Notes: generated by a model not told the origin, from the sequence alone. A stretch of DNA of 10,736 nt from Verrucomicrobiaceae bacterium (GCA_027483005.1 JAIXVN010000603.1:1-10736), one strand, 5' to 3'; shown: positions 1 to 6,256, counted from the stretch's first letter. A program made the numbers and translations.

Positions 1-846
1 CACGGTTTCCTTGAAGGGAGTGAGGAGCATGCCACGCCGCCCGGATCGAGTGAGCGCCTTCACCGCTTCGCGAAAAAAGGCGTGGCCGTGCGCCATCGCG
101 CTGCCCGGCGTGAAGATCACCGGAGGGTCCCCTGAGGAAAGGAAGGCCTCCACTTCGGCGGGCACCTCGCGATGGCCGGCTTCGTCGAAGAGGGGAAATC
201 CGGTCAACCGGGTTTGCGGAGGCCAATCCGGCTGCGGAGCCGCGAACCAGTCCGGAAACAAGCCGATCACCCGGTCCGGCGAGTGCCAGCCACGGCGCAT
301 CAGATTGCGGATCGGCGGCAGTCCGTGGGTCTGGCGAAAGCGATTGAGATCAGGGGCCACAAAGCGATCGATGATCCGGGCCGCCACCGCCCACTGAAAG
401 GCCTTGAGAAATCTCGGCGCCCCCTGCCCGAACAGCATGCCATGCACCACCGGCTGCCGATGCACGCTCACAAACGGAATGCCCAGCAGCTCCCGCACGT
501 TCAACCCGCCGAAGGCCAGCGAACTGCCCAGCAGCACGGTCTTTTCTGGAACATGCAGCTCGCGGGCAATGTCGAGGATCGGCTGGAAGGTCGGGGATGT
601 CGCCTTCTTCAACACCACCCAGGGCCCCCTGCGCGGATGCCACAGATCCGCATCGGCCTGGAGGCGCTGGAAATCCTCCGTCGTCCCCAGAGGATGAAAG
701 CCGAGCCCGGATTTCCTCACCGCCTGCTCGAAATACGGGCTAGTGATCAGGATCACCTCATGGCCACGCGACTGCATCGCCGAGCCAATCCCGAGAAACG
801 GGTGGACATCTCCGGCACTGCCGATGGCGATGATCAGGACTCGCAT
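1..846 (-). CDS. RhlB-like GT1 glycosyltransferase, N-terminal part (runs off left edge)
   Basis: An open frame runs on the minus strand from the ATG at 846-844 to base 1 without a stop, giving 282 codons; the C-terminus lies outside the window. The N-terminus reads MRVLIIAIGSAGDVHPFLG, with the GSAGDVHP loop at residues 9-16 typical of the GT1/GT28 N-terminal Rossmann domain, followed by RGHEV at 28-32. Residues 188-221 hold an HSP...GLFPDWFAAPQPDWP...TGFPLFD pattern that closely matches, from memory, Pseudomonas rhamnosyltransferase RhlB. FTPGSA at 245-250 begins the C-terminal nucleotide-sugar domain, but the donor-binding HPGG motif is not reached. The likely role is cytoplasmic transfer of a sugar from a nucleotide-sugar to a lipid or secondary-metabolite acceptor; donor and acceptor cannot be told. 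An in-frame ATG at 891-889 would add 15 residues, but the chosen start matches the family N-terminus. It is transcribed away from the gene at 936. Confidence 0.9.
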   Translation of the reverse strand, partial: MRVLIIAIGSAGDVHPFLGIGSAMQSRGHEVILITSPYFEQAVRKSGLGFHPLGTTEDFQRLQADADLWHPRRGPWVVLKKATSPTFQPILDIARELHVPEKTVLLGSSLAFGGLNVRELLGIPFVSVHRQPVVHGMLFGQGAPRFLKAFQWAVAARIIDRFVAPDLNRFRQTHGLPPIRNLMRRGWHSPDRVIGLFPDWFAAPQPDWPPQTRLTGFPLFDEAGHREVPAEVEAFLSSGDPPVIFTPGSAMAHGHAFFREAVKALTRSGRRGMLLTPFKETV

Positions 847-851
847 GTGCG

Positions 852-880
852 CGAGAAACTGTCTCGAATCACCGGATTCG
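852..880. promoter_or_regulatory. Two short dyads in the divergent intergenic region
   Basis: The 89 bases between the divergent starts at 846 and 936 must hold promoters for both sides. Two abutting inverted repeats lie here: CGAGA-aactg-TCTCG at 852-866 and CGAATC-accg-GATTCG at 865-880. They share two bases, so only one could fold at a time. They could be operator half-sites or leader hairpins of the glycosyltransferase mRNA. No convincing -35/-10 pair was seen, and both may be chance. Confidence 0.25.
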
Positions 881-935
881 CAAGAGCTCATCGTTGCGGA
901 TGCCCTCCCGCTGTGGCAGCCTCGCCCGCGACTCC

Positions 936-1733
936 ATGGCGGCTGACTTTTCCCTCACCTTTCTCGGCACCGGCACCTCGACCGGCGTGCCGGTGATCGG
1001 CTGTGATTGCGACACCTGCCTCTCGGAAGATCCGCGCAACCACCGAACCCGCTCCTCGATCCTTCTTCGCACGCCGGAGGTCACCCTGCTGATCGACTCC
1101 GGACCGGACCTCCGCCAGCAGGCCCTGCGTGAAAATCTCCGCGCCATCGACGCCGTGCTTTACACCCACGGACATCTCGACCACGTCACCGGCTTCGATG
1201 ACCTGCGGGCCTTCTGCTGGCATCGCGATTCCCCTCTTCCCATGCATGCCACCACCGACTGCATGCAGATCCTGAAAGGGATGTTCGGCTGGGCCTTCGA
1301 GGAAGGAAACACCCATCGCGGCTACGTCAAACCAGACCCGCGGATCATTGACGGGCCGTTTTCGTTTGGCGAGCTGCGCGTCACCCCGCTGCCGGTCGAG
1401 CATGCCTCCGTGGAAACAATCGGCTTCCTTTTCGAGCATCCCGCCTGTCGCTCGGTCGCCTACATCCCGGATGTGAAGCGCATTCCAGAGAAGACGCTCG
1501 CGCTGATCCGTGGTGTGGACATCCTCATCGTCGATTCGCTCGGCCCGTTCCAGCATCCGACGCATTTCTCCAACGACGAGGCCCTCGCCGCCATCGAGGC
1601 CTCGGGGGCGAAGTCCGCCTGGCTCACCCACCTCGCCCACAAGAACGAGCACGCCGAACTGGATGCCTCGCTCCCGGATCACATCCGCACCGCCCATGAC
1701 GGCCTGAAGTTGGATTGGGGCGTTCTTGCATGA
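936..1733 (+). CDS. PhnP-like metallo-beta-lactamase-fold hydrolase (predicted phosphodiesterase)
   Basis: A 265-residue MBL-fold protein. LGTGTSTGVP lies near the N-terminus, then GCDCDTC with C23, C25 and C28. The metal motif THGHLDH gives H78, H80, D82 and H83; further ligands are H156 (VEHAS), D179 (YIPDVK) and H232 in LTHLAH. In E. coli PhnP, recalled from the literature, three cysteines with this spacing and a histidine three residues after the last metal histidine bind a structural zinc; H235 fits that position, so both metal sites look complete. PhnP cleaves phosphoribosyl 1,2-cyclic phosphate in the C-P lyase pathway, but no phn gene is seen here, so the substrate is open. Related folds include tRNase Z. 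The start at 936 puts FSLTFLGTG at the normal place; in-frame TTG 894 and ATG 900 are possible. The stop overlaps the next start by four bases. Confidence 0.9.
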   Translation: MAADFSLTFLGTGTSTGVPVIGCDCDTCLSEDPRNHRTRSSILLRTPEVTLLIDSGPDLRQQALRENLRAIDAVLYTHGHLDHVTGFDDLRAFCWHRDSPLPMHATTDCMQILKGMFGWAFEEGNTHRGYVKPDPRIIDGPFSFGELRVTPLPVEHASVETIGFLFEHPACRSVAYIPDVKRIPEKTLALIRGVDILIVDSLGPFQHPTHFSNDEALAAIEASGAKSAWLTHLAHKNEHAELDASLPDHIRTAHDGLKLDWGVLA

Positions 1734-3310
1734 TCCGTTCACTTGGGCATGCTTGGCCCATGAGATTGTTTCTCTTCCTTCTGGCCGCCGCCCCGGCCTT
1801 TGCTGCGGCCCCGGATCCGGCCTCGGTCGCCATCCTCTTCAATCGCGCGATCCCCGAGTCCGCCAAGCTCGCCGAGACCTATCGTGCGGCGAGAAACATC
1901 CCCGCCGGAAACCTGGTCGGCCTCGATCTGCCGCAGGCCGATGACATTGACCGGGCGGACTACGAGTCGAAGATCCTCGCCCCCCTGCGCCGGGAGTTTG
2001 AGACCCGCGCCTGGTGGAAGCTCGCGAAGAACCAGGAAGCACTCATCCTGCCGGTCGAAAACAAGATCCGCTTCCTCGCCATCATGCGCGGCGTGCCGTT
2101 GAGGATCCGCAACAACCCCGCGCTGCCGAAGGCCCCGAATCTGCCCAAGGAATTCGCCGGACACAACGAGGCCTCGGTCGATTCGGAACTCGCCGCCTTC
2201 GGCATCCAGGGGCTGCCGCTCGATGGCCCGGTGAACAATGCCTATTTCAAGAGCGAGAAGGCGATCACCGAGGTCAACATGCCCTTCCTGGTCATGGTTT
2301 CCCGAATCGATGCCGCCTCCTGGCAAACCTGTGAGCGCATGATCCGGGATGCGATCGAAACCGAAAAGACCGGGCTCTGGGGCGGGGCCTATGTCGATGT
2401 CGCCAACAAGATCAAGCAGGGCGACGACTGGCTGGAAGATGTGGTGAAACAGAATCTCGCCACCGGCATCCCGTCGGTGGTGGACCGTTTCAACGACACC
2501 TTGCCGACCCACTATCCCATGACCCAGGCCGCGCTCTACTACGGTTGGTATGAGTGGAGCGTGAATGGCCCTTTCCTCAATCCCGCGTTCCAGTTCAAGC
2601 GCGGCGCGGTGGCCATGCACCTTCACTCCTTCAGCGCCGAACAGATCCGCGATCCCAACAAGAACTGGAGCGCCGCCCTCCTGAGCCGTGGCGCGGCCTG
2701 CACGATCGGCAATGTCTATGAGCCCTATCTTGATCTGACCCACCACTTCGACATCCTCCACAAGCGCCTGCTCGCCGGAGCCACCTTCGCCGAAGCTGCC
2801 GCTGCCGCCATCCCGGCCGTTTCCTGGCAGGGTGTCGCCTTCGGTGATCCGCTCTACCGCCCCTTCCTCCATCTCGATGGCGGCGGAGAAAAAGCCGCAG
2901 ACGACAACGACTACCGTGCCCTCCGATTCGCGACGATGGAATGGGGCAGCCGACCGATCGAATTCCAGAAGCAGCTGGAGGCCGCCATCGACCGCACCCG
3001 CAGCGGCATCCTCGCCGAGGCGCTCGGACTCCGCTTTCGTGAGGCAAGGCGCGATGCCGAGGCCGTGATGTGGTTCCGAAAGGCGAAGAACCTCTACACC
3101 TCGGATGTCGAAAAGTTCCGCCAGGATTTCAGCGTCATCGGCATCGACCGCGCCGCAGGTCGCAAGGACGCCGCCATCACCGGACTTCAGGAAGCCCGGA
3201 CCCGCTACGGCAACATGCCGGAAACCGCCGCGATCACCGCGTGGATGAACATCCTCGCGCCGCCGCCACCTCCTCAGGCCGACCCGACCAAAGCTCCGAT
3301 GAGGAAATGA
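1730..3310 (+). CDS. TIGR03790 family secreted protein
   Basis: A 526-residue predicted exported protein. A signal peptide is visible: MRLFLFLLAAAPAFA starts at internal residue 11, so cleavage falls near AFA-AAPDP. Features matching what I recall of TIGR03790 are VAILFNRAIPESAKLAETYRA with RNIPAGN, a strand ending in RFLAIMRGVPLRIR, ASVDSELA, a YYGWYEW motif at 270-276, MHLHSFSAEQ near 296-305, CTIGNVYEPYL from 324 and GDPLYRP from 372. Beyond about 380 comes a roughly 145-residue helical, TPR-like tail and a proline-rich end. No function is established for the family to my knowledge; the alternating strands and helices with conserved Gly, His and Glu suggest an enzyme-like alpha/beta core, which is inference. 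ATG 1730 overlaps the upstream stop (ATGA), favouring translational coupling; ATG 1760 would give a compact signal peptide and is a real alternative. It also overlaps the next gene by four bases. Confidence 0.88.
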   Translation: MIRSLGHAWPMRLFLFLLAAAPAFAAAPDPASVAILFNRAIPESAKLAETYRAARNIPAGNLVGLDLPQADDIDRADYESKILAPLRREFETRAWWKLAKNQEALILPVENKIRFLAIMRGVPLRIRNNPALPKAPNLPKEFAGHNEASVDSELAAFGIQGLPLDGPVNNAYFKSEKAITEVNMPFLVMVSRIDAASWQTCERMIRDAIETEKTGLWGGAYVDVANKIKQGDDWLEDVVKQNLATGIPSVVDRFNDTLPTHYPMTQAALYYGWYEWSVNGPFLNPAFQFKRGAVAMHLHSFSAEQIRDPNKNWSAALLSRGAACTIGNVYEPYLDLTHHFDILHKRLLAGATFAEAAAAAIPAVSWQGVAFGDPLYRPFLHLDGGGEKAADDNDYRALRFATMEWGSRPIEFQKQLEAAIDRTRSGILAEALGLRFREARRDAEAVMWFRKAKNLYTSDVEKFRQDFSVIGIDRAAGRKDAAITGLQEARTRYGNMPETAAITAWMNILAPPPPPQADPTKAPMRK

Positions 3311-4680
3311 ACTACACCGGACTTCTCAACGCCGCGTTTCCCGGAACGACCCTGGCCGAGCAGCCTGCGGTCCCCTTGCCACCGGAGCTGGAACTCCAGG
3401 CGGTATGGTTTTCCGGTGGCTTTGGCCGCGACTTCCGCAGCCTCGAAGGCAAGCCGGTGCGGATCATCCAGTTCGGTGAATGGAACCGCAGCGCCGGTCC
3501 GGATTTCATCCAGGCGGTCGTCGAGATCGACGGTGAAAGGAAGTCCGGAGCGATCGAACTCGATCCCACCCACGACGACTGGGAGCACCATGGGCATGCT
3601 GGAAATCCGGCCTATCGCGAGGTGGTGCTGCACGTCATTTTCCAACGTCCCCAACTGACCTCGTTCACCCGCGATTCCGATCACCGCCAGATCCCGATCG
3701 TGCTGATTGATTCCGCCACCCTGGAGGATGCCCTGAACCAACCGCGATCCGCCACCGCAGTCGCAAGACCGGGGCGTTGCGTGCAGCCCCTTGCCGGGAT
3801 GGATTCACTCTCGGTGGCGAAGCTGTTGGAAGAGGCCGCACTTCATCGCGCTTCGAGAAAGGCCTCCCGCATCCTTCTAACAGCCGATGCCCACGGTCGC
3901 GATGCCGCCCTGTTCCAATCCACCGCCGAGACCCTTGGCTACCGGGGCAACTCGCTTGCGATGCGGCTGCTGGCCCAGCGGGCCCCGCTCTCGGCCTTGA
4001 AGGCGGAGGACTGCCACGAGGCCCTGCTGTTCGGCACCGCCGGCTTCCTTTCGCCGAAGCTTCACGAAAAGGCGCCGCCCGACACCCGCGAGTATCTCCG
4101 GCAGCTTTGGGACACCTGGTGGAAACAACGCGGCCGCTTCGAGCCCGGCGGCGGGCGTGACCTGCCATGGACCCTCCACGGCCATCGTCCGGCGAACCAT
4201 CCGCATCGCCGGGTCGGCGCCCTGTCCGCCCTCGTCGCCTCCTGGCCGAAGTACCGCCGTGTCGCCCTCGCTCGGCCTTTCAATCCGAAGGCCGTTCTCG
4301 CCTTCCTCGCCACCCTCGACCATCCGTTCTGGGAAAAGCGCTACACCCTCACCGCCGCTCCCGCCGCGAAGCCGCTGGCCTTGTTCGGAAAATCCCAGGC
4401 GCTCGAACTCCTCGCCAACCACCTCGTCCCGCTGGCCCTGCACGAGGACCCGGAGTTCACCCTTCCCTCCTACCTGAAGCTCCCCGCCACCGCCGCCAAC
4501 GATCGGGTGAAACGCTGCGCCCTGCGCCTCTTCGGCTCGCTGGAGTCCGCCAAGCCCTGGCTCAGCCGTCTGGCCCATCACCAGGCACTGCTTCAGATCT
4601 ATCACGACTTCTGCCTGCAGGACACCAGCGACTGCGCCGACTGCCCCTTCCCCGAACAACTCGCCCAATGGCGCGCCTGA
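3307..4680 (+). CDS. DUF2851 family protein
   Basis: A 457-residue predicted cytoplasmic protein with no signal peptide or membrane segment. Its first 120 residues carry the block I associate with DUF2851: IIQFGEWNRSAGPDFIQAVV (53-72), GAIELD (81-86), DDWEHHGHAGNPAY (90-103) and VVLHVIF (106-112). The middle is helical and divergent. The C-terminus holds a cysteine cluster, FCLQDTSDCADCPFPE, with C436, C443 and C446, which could bind metal. The function is unknown. The spacing of D66, E84, D86 and the following histidines resembles a restriction-endonuclease-like core, but that is only a visual impression. The start at 3307 overlaps the previous stop at 3308-3310 (ATGA) and gives the expected N-terminus; longer in-frame reading upstream is only a shadow of the TIGR03790 gene. 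ThiS follows after two bases. Confidence 0.87.
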   Translation: MNYTGLLNAAFPGTTLAEQPAVPLPPELELQAVWFSGGFGRDFRSLEGKPVRIIQFGEWNRSAGPDFIQAVVEIDGERKSGAIELDPTHDDWEHHGHAGNPAYREVVLHVIFQRPQLTSFTRDSDHRQIPIVLIDSATLEDALNQPRSATAVARPGRCVQPLAGMDSLSVAKLLEEAALHRASRKASRILLTADAHGRDAALFQSTAETLGYRGNSLAMRLLAQRAPLSALKAEDCHEALLFGTAGFLSPKLHEKAPPDTREYLRQLWDTWWKQRGRFEPGGGRDLPWTLHGHRPANHPHRRVGALSALVASWPKYRRVALARPFNPKAVLAFLATLDHPFWEKRYTLTAAPAAKPLALFGKSQALELLANHLVPLALHEDPEFTLPSYLKLPATAANDRVKRCALRLFGSLESAKPWLSRLAHHQALLQIYHDFCLQDTSDCADCPFPEQLAQWRA

Positions 4681-4682
4681 CC

Positions 4683-4883
4683 ATGCAAATCACCCTCAAC
4701 GGCCAAGCCCACCCGCTCCCGACCTCCACCACCGTCACCGCCCTGCTCCACAGCCTCGGCTTCGCGGGCAAGCCGGTCGTCGTGGAACTGAACCGCGAGG
4801 CGATCTTTCCCAGGGACTTTGAAGCGACCCCGGTGAACGACGGAGATCAGGTCGAGATCGTGACGCTCGCGGCGGGGGGGTGA
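4683..4883 (+). CDS. thiS: ThiS, sulfur carrier protein of thiazole synthesis
   Basis: A 66-residue ubiquitin-like protein. MQITLNGQAHPLP, LLHSLGFAGKPVVVELN, IFPRDF and DGDQVEIVTLAAGG follow the ThiS pattern from end to end, including the terminal Gly-Gly that is adenylated by ThiF and converted to a thiocarboxylate. In the thiamine pathway it donates sulfur to ThiG for the thiazole phosphate ring. The length matches the family. The two final glycines are encoded in a seven-base G run next to the stop, so an indel there would remove the tail; here it is intact. It starts two bases after the DUF2851 stop and is probably the last gene of the operon, followed by hairpins. No thiG, thiF, thiH or thiE is seen nearby, so its partners must lie elsewhere or it serves another sulfur pathway. 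Confidence 0.9.
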   Translation: MQITLNGQAHPLPTSTTVTALLHSLGFAGKPVVVELNREAIFPRDFEATPVNDGDQVEIVTLAAGG

Positions 4884-4901
4884 GAAGATCGAGAAGAGGG
4901 G

Positions 4902-4949
4902 CACGGGCGGCTCGCCCGTGATGAAGCATTTGCCGAGGGCAGGACGCCC
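4902..4949. repeat. Twin GC hairpins (REP-like), probable thiS operon terminator
   Basis: Two related hairpins lie 18 bases past the thiS stop. The first is CACGGGC-ggctc-GCCCGTG at 4902-4920, a perfect 7-bp stem. The second is GGGC-aggac-GCCC at 4937-4949, which gains two more pairs after an A-G mismatch. Both share the layout GGGC, five-base loop, GCCC. No T tract follows directly, so this is not a classical intrinsic terminator. The paired arrangement resembles interspersed palindromic repeats of other genomes. Confidence 0.55.
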
Positions 4950-4983
4950 GCGTCACTCTTTTCAACTCATTCCAGCAGCGTGT

Positions 4984-5002
4984 CCCGACTATGTCTGTCG
5001 GG
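4984..5002. repeat. Inverted repeat, 6-bp stem with 7-base loop
   Basis: CCCGAC at 4984-4989 pairs with GTCGGG at 4997-5002 around the loop tatgtct. It is one of a series of hairpins between the convergent genes; no specific function can be assigned. Confidence 0.5.
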
Positions 5003-5044
5003 CGAATCAACTTTCCGGGTAATTTGCCAGAGCCCTTGGGATGG

Positions 5045-5063
5045 CAGGCGGATTGTGCGCCTG
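5045..5063. repeat. Inverted repeat, 6-bp stem with 7-base loop
   Basis: CAGGCG at 5045-5050 pairs with CGCCTG at 5058-5063 around gattgtg. Its 6-7-6 geometry is identical to that of the repeat at 4984-5002, though the sequence differs. Confidence 0.5.
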
Positions 5064-5079
5064 AAATCTCAAATCAGGC

Positions 5080-5098
5080 GACGCTTGCGGGAGGCGTC
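5080..5098. repeat. Inverted repeat, 7-bp stem with 5-base loop
   Basis: GACGCTT at 5080-5086 pairs with AGGCGTC at 5092-5098 (one T-G pair) around gcggg. The left arm is part of the direct repeat GGCGACGC that recurs at 5163-5170. Confidence 0.5.
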
Positions 5099-5148
5099 AG
5101 CGGCACACAAGACGGGGACAAGGAGGAAGTTTCCGGCTGCCTGCTCCA

Positions 5149-5170
5149 GCGTCGCAACAACTGGCGACGC
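5149..5170. repeat. Inverted repeat, 7-bp perfect stem
   Basis: GCGTCGC at 5149-5155 pairs with GCGACGC at 5164-5170 around the eight-base loop aacaactg. The right arm carries the second copy of the GGCGACGC direct repeat. Confidence 0.5.
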
Positions 5171-5175
5171 CTTGA

Positions 5176-5224
5176 AAGCGCCGGGCCCTTCACTCATCTT
5201 CCGGCCTGGCGCTTGGAAAGCGCC
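5176..5224 (-). terminator. Long GC-rich hairpin with alternative fold, probable ROK terminator
   Basis: AAGCGCCGGGCC at 5176-5187 pairs with GGCCTGGCGCTT at 5203-5214: a 12-bp stem with one G-T pair and a 15-base loop. The arm segment GGCGCTT at 5208-5214 can instead pair with AAGCGCC at 5218-5224 across a 3-base loop. The two folds exclude each other. The structure begins 12 bases beyond the ROK stop on the minus strand and is the strongest stem in the region. There is no T tract, so it may stabilise the 3' end or act with Rho rather than terminate alone. It could serve the plus strand too. Confidence 0.5.
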
Positions 5225-5236
5225 GCCACGATTCGT

Positions 5237-6256
5237 TCACTGGAACATTTCCCGCGCGGCGTAGGCCATGCCGATGGCGGCAGAGGCGTCGCCGCCGATC
5301 GCCCATTCGAAGCGCGTGGTTTCCTTCGATGCATCCAGCGGACTGTGGCGATACGCCGGCCAGGCACGATCGACGAAGCCTTCATGGATCCATCCCATGT
5401 ATTGATCGCGGAACGAAGTCTCGGCCAGACCGCCGCCGACGACCACCAAACCGGGATCAAAGACCCGAACAAGATCGGCCACCGCATAACCGAGGATGAA
5501 GCCCTGCTGTTTGAAGATCTGGACCGCGAGCGCGTCGCCCTTTTCCGCGAACTCACGGAGACGGAAGGCTTTTTCCTCGATCGGGGCATCGCCCTCGTTG
5601 AGCGGATGGGAAGCCCACTCGGGCTTGGCGAGTTCGAAGCGCAGACGGCGACGCAACGCCACCAACGAAACCCAGGCCTCGACGCAGCCTTTCAAACCGC
5701 AGGAACAGGTCGGCAGCTCGCCATCGTCCTCGCGGAACGGCACACTGATGTGGCCGACCTCCAGTGCCAGACCATTCGCGCCCTCATAGCCGCTGCCTCC
5801 TGAAAGCACGAGCCCGCCACCGAGCCCGGTGCCAGGGGCGACCAGCAGCAGACTGCCGTGATACTTGCGGCGCAACGCATATTCGCCGAGTGCGGCCGCG
5901 TTGCCATCGTTGGTCATGTAAACCGGGAGCCCGAGGCGATCGGAAAGCCTGCCACGAATGTCGGTGCCGACCCAGTCCTCGCCGAGGTTCGCACGTCCCC
6001 AGATCACGCCGTCGCTGCTGGGTGCCGGCACATCGAGGCCGATGCCCTTGATGGCGCTGAGATCGATTCCCGCCCCGCTGGCGAGCTGCTCGAGGGCGTT
6101 CTCCAACTGCCGGAACGTGGCCTCGTAGCCGTCCTTCACCAGACTGCGGACCTCGACCAGTCCGCCCACCTGTTCGGCATTTGTGTCCACCAGCACCGAC
6201 TTCACCGTGGTGCCACCAATGTCCAAGCCTGCGAAAAATCCGGAATCCTTTGTCAT
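5237..6256 (-). CDS. ROK family sugar kinase (glucokinase-like)
   Basis: A 339-residue protein with a complete ROK layout. LDIGGTTVKS at 11-20 is the phosphate-binding loop of the actin-like ATPase fold. MTNDGNAAALGE at 114-125 carries the probable catalytic base D117. PGTGLGGGLVL at 141-151 is the second nucleotide-binding motif. EVGH at 166-169 followed by CSCGLKGCVE at 184-193 is the ROK zinc signature (H169, C184, C186, C191). It probably phosphorylates glucose or another hexose, or an amino sugar, with ATP in the cytoplasm; sugar preference cannot be read from sequence. There is no N-terminal DNA-binding domain, so it is a kinase rather than a ROK repressor. The ATG at 6256 gives a normal N-terminus; in-frame ATGs at 6283 and 6298 are possible, but upstream residues do not look like ROK protein. 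A TTGACA at 6313-6308 lacks a good -10 partner. Confidence 0.92.
   Translation of the reverse strand: MTKDSGFFAGLDIGGTTVKSVLVDTNAEQVGGLVEVRSLVKDGYEATFRQLENALEQLASGAGIDLSAIKGIGLDVPAPSSDGVIWGRANLGEDWVGTDIRGRLSDRLGLPVYMTNDGNAAALGEYALRRKYHGSLLLVAPGTGLGGGLVLSGGSGYEGANGLALEVGHISVPFREDDGELPTCSCGLKGCVEAWVSLVALRRRLRFELAKPEWASHPLNEGDAPIEEKAFRLREFAEKGDALAVQIFKQQGFILGYAVADLVRVFDPGLVVVGGGLAETSFRDQYMGWIHEGFVDRAWPAYRHSPLDASKETTRFEWAIGGDASAAIGMAYAAREMFQ

Larger units (their letters stand above)
4884..5236. other. Convergent intergenic region, hairpin-dense
   Basis: The 353 bases lie between the stop of thiS (plus) and the stop of the ROK kinase (minus). I see no protein-like reading frame. They hold at least seven GC-rich inverted repeats, listed separately, and two direct repeats: GGCGACGC at 5077-5084 and 5163-5170, and GAAAGCGCCG at 5174-5183 and 5216-5225. 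Termination of both converging transcripts is the simplest role. A structured RNA or a cluster of interspersed repeats is also possible. Confidence 0.7.

Noticed and set aside
847..935. TPP riboswitch ahead of the operon that ends in thiS
   Set aside because: The region is too short and lacks the conserved CTGAGA and ACCTGAT-type segments.
172..996. Plus-strand open frame of 274 codons at the left end
   Set aside because: It is the antisense of the RhlB-like glycosyltransferase, whose own frame is open through the edge and carries clear motifs.
888..1742. Long minus-strand open frame (284 codons) opposite the MBL hydrolase
   Set aside because: It is antisense to a gene with complete catalytic motifs; the translation has no recognisable domain and is a by-product of GC-rich codon use.
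1739..2872. Minus-strand open frame of 377 codons opposite the TIGR03790 gene
   Set aside because: The sense strand has a signal peptide and family motifs throughout. The antisense product is Gly/Val/Asp-rich with no domain features.
3877..4668. Minus-strand open frame of 263 codons opposite DUF2851
   Set aside because: Shadow of the sense gene; Gly/Glu-rich translation with no motif.
4884..5236. CRISPR array or IS remnant in the hairpin-rich region
   Set aside because: Repeats are short, unequally spaced and differ in sequence; no transposase-like frame or flanking target duplication was seen.
4991..5803. Plus-strand open frame spanning the hairpin region and the ROK 3' end
   Set aside because: Most of it is antisense to the ROK zinc and nucleotide motifs; the rest overlaps hairpins and has no protein-like pattern.
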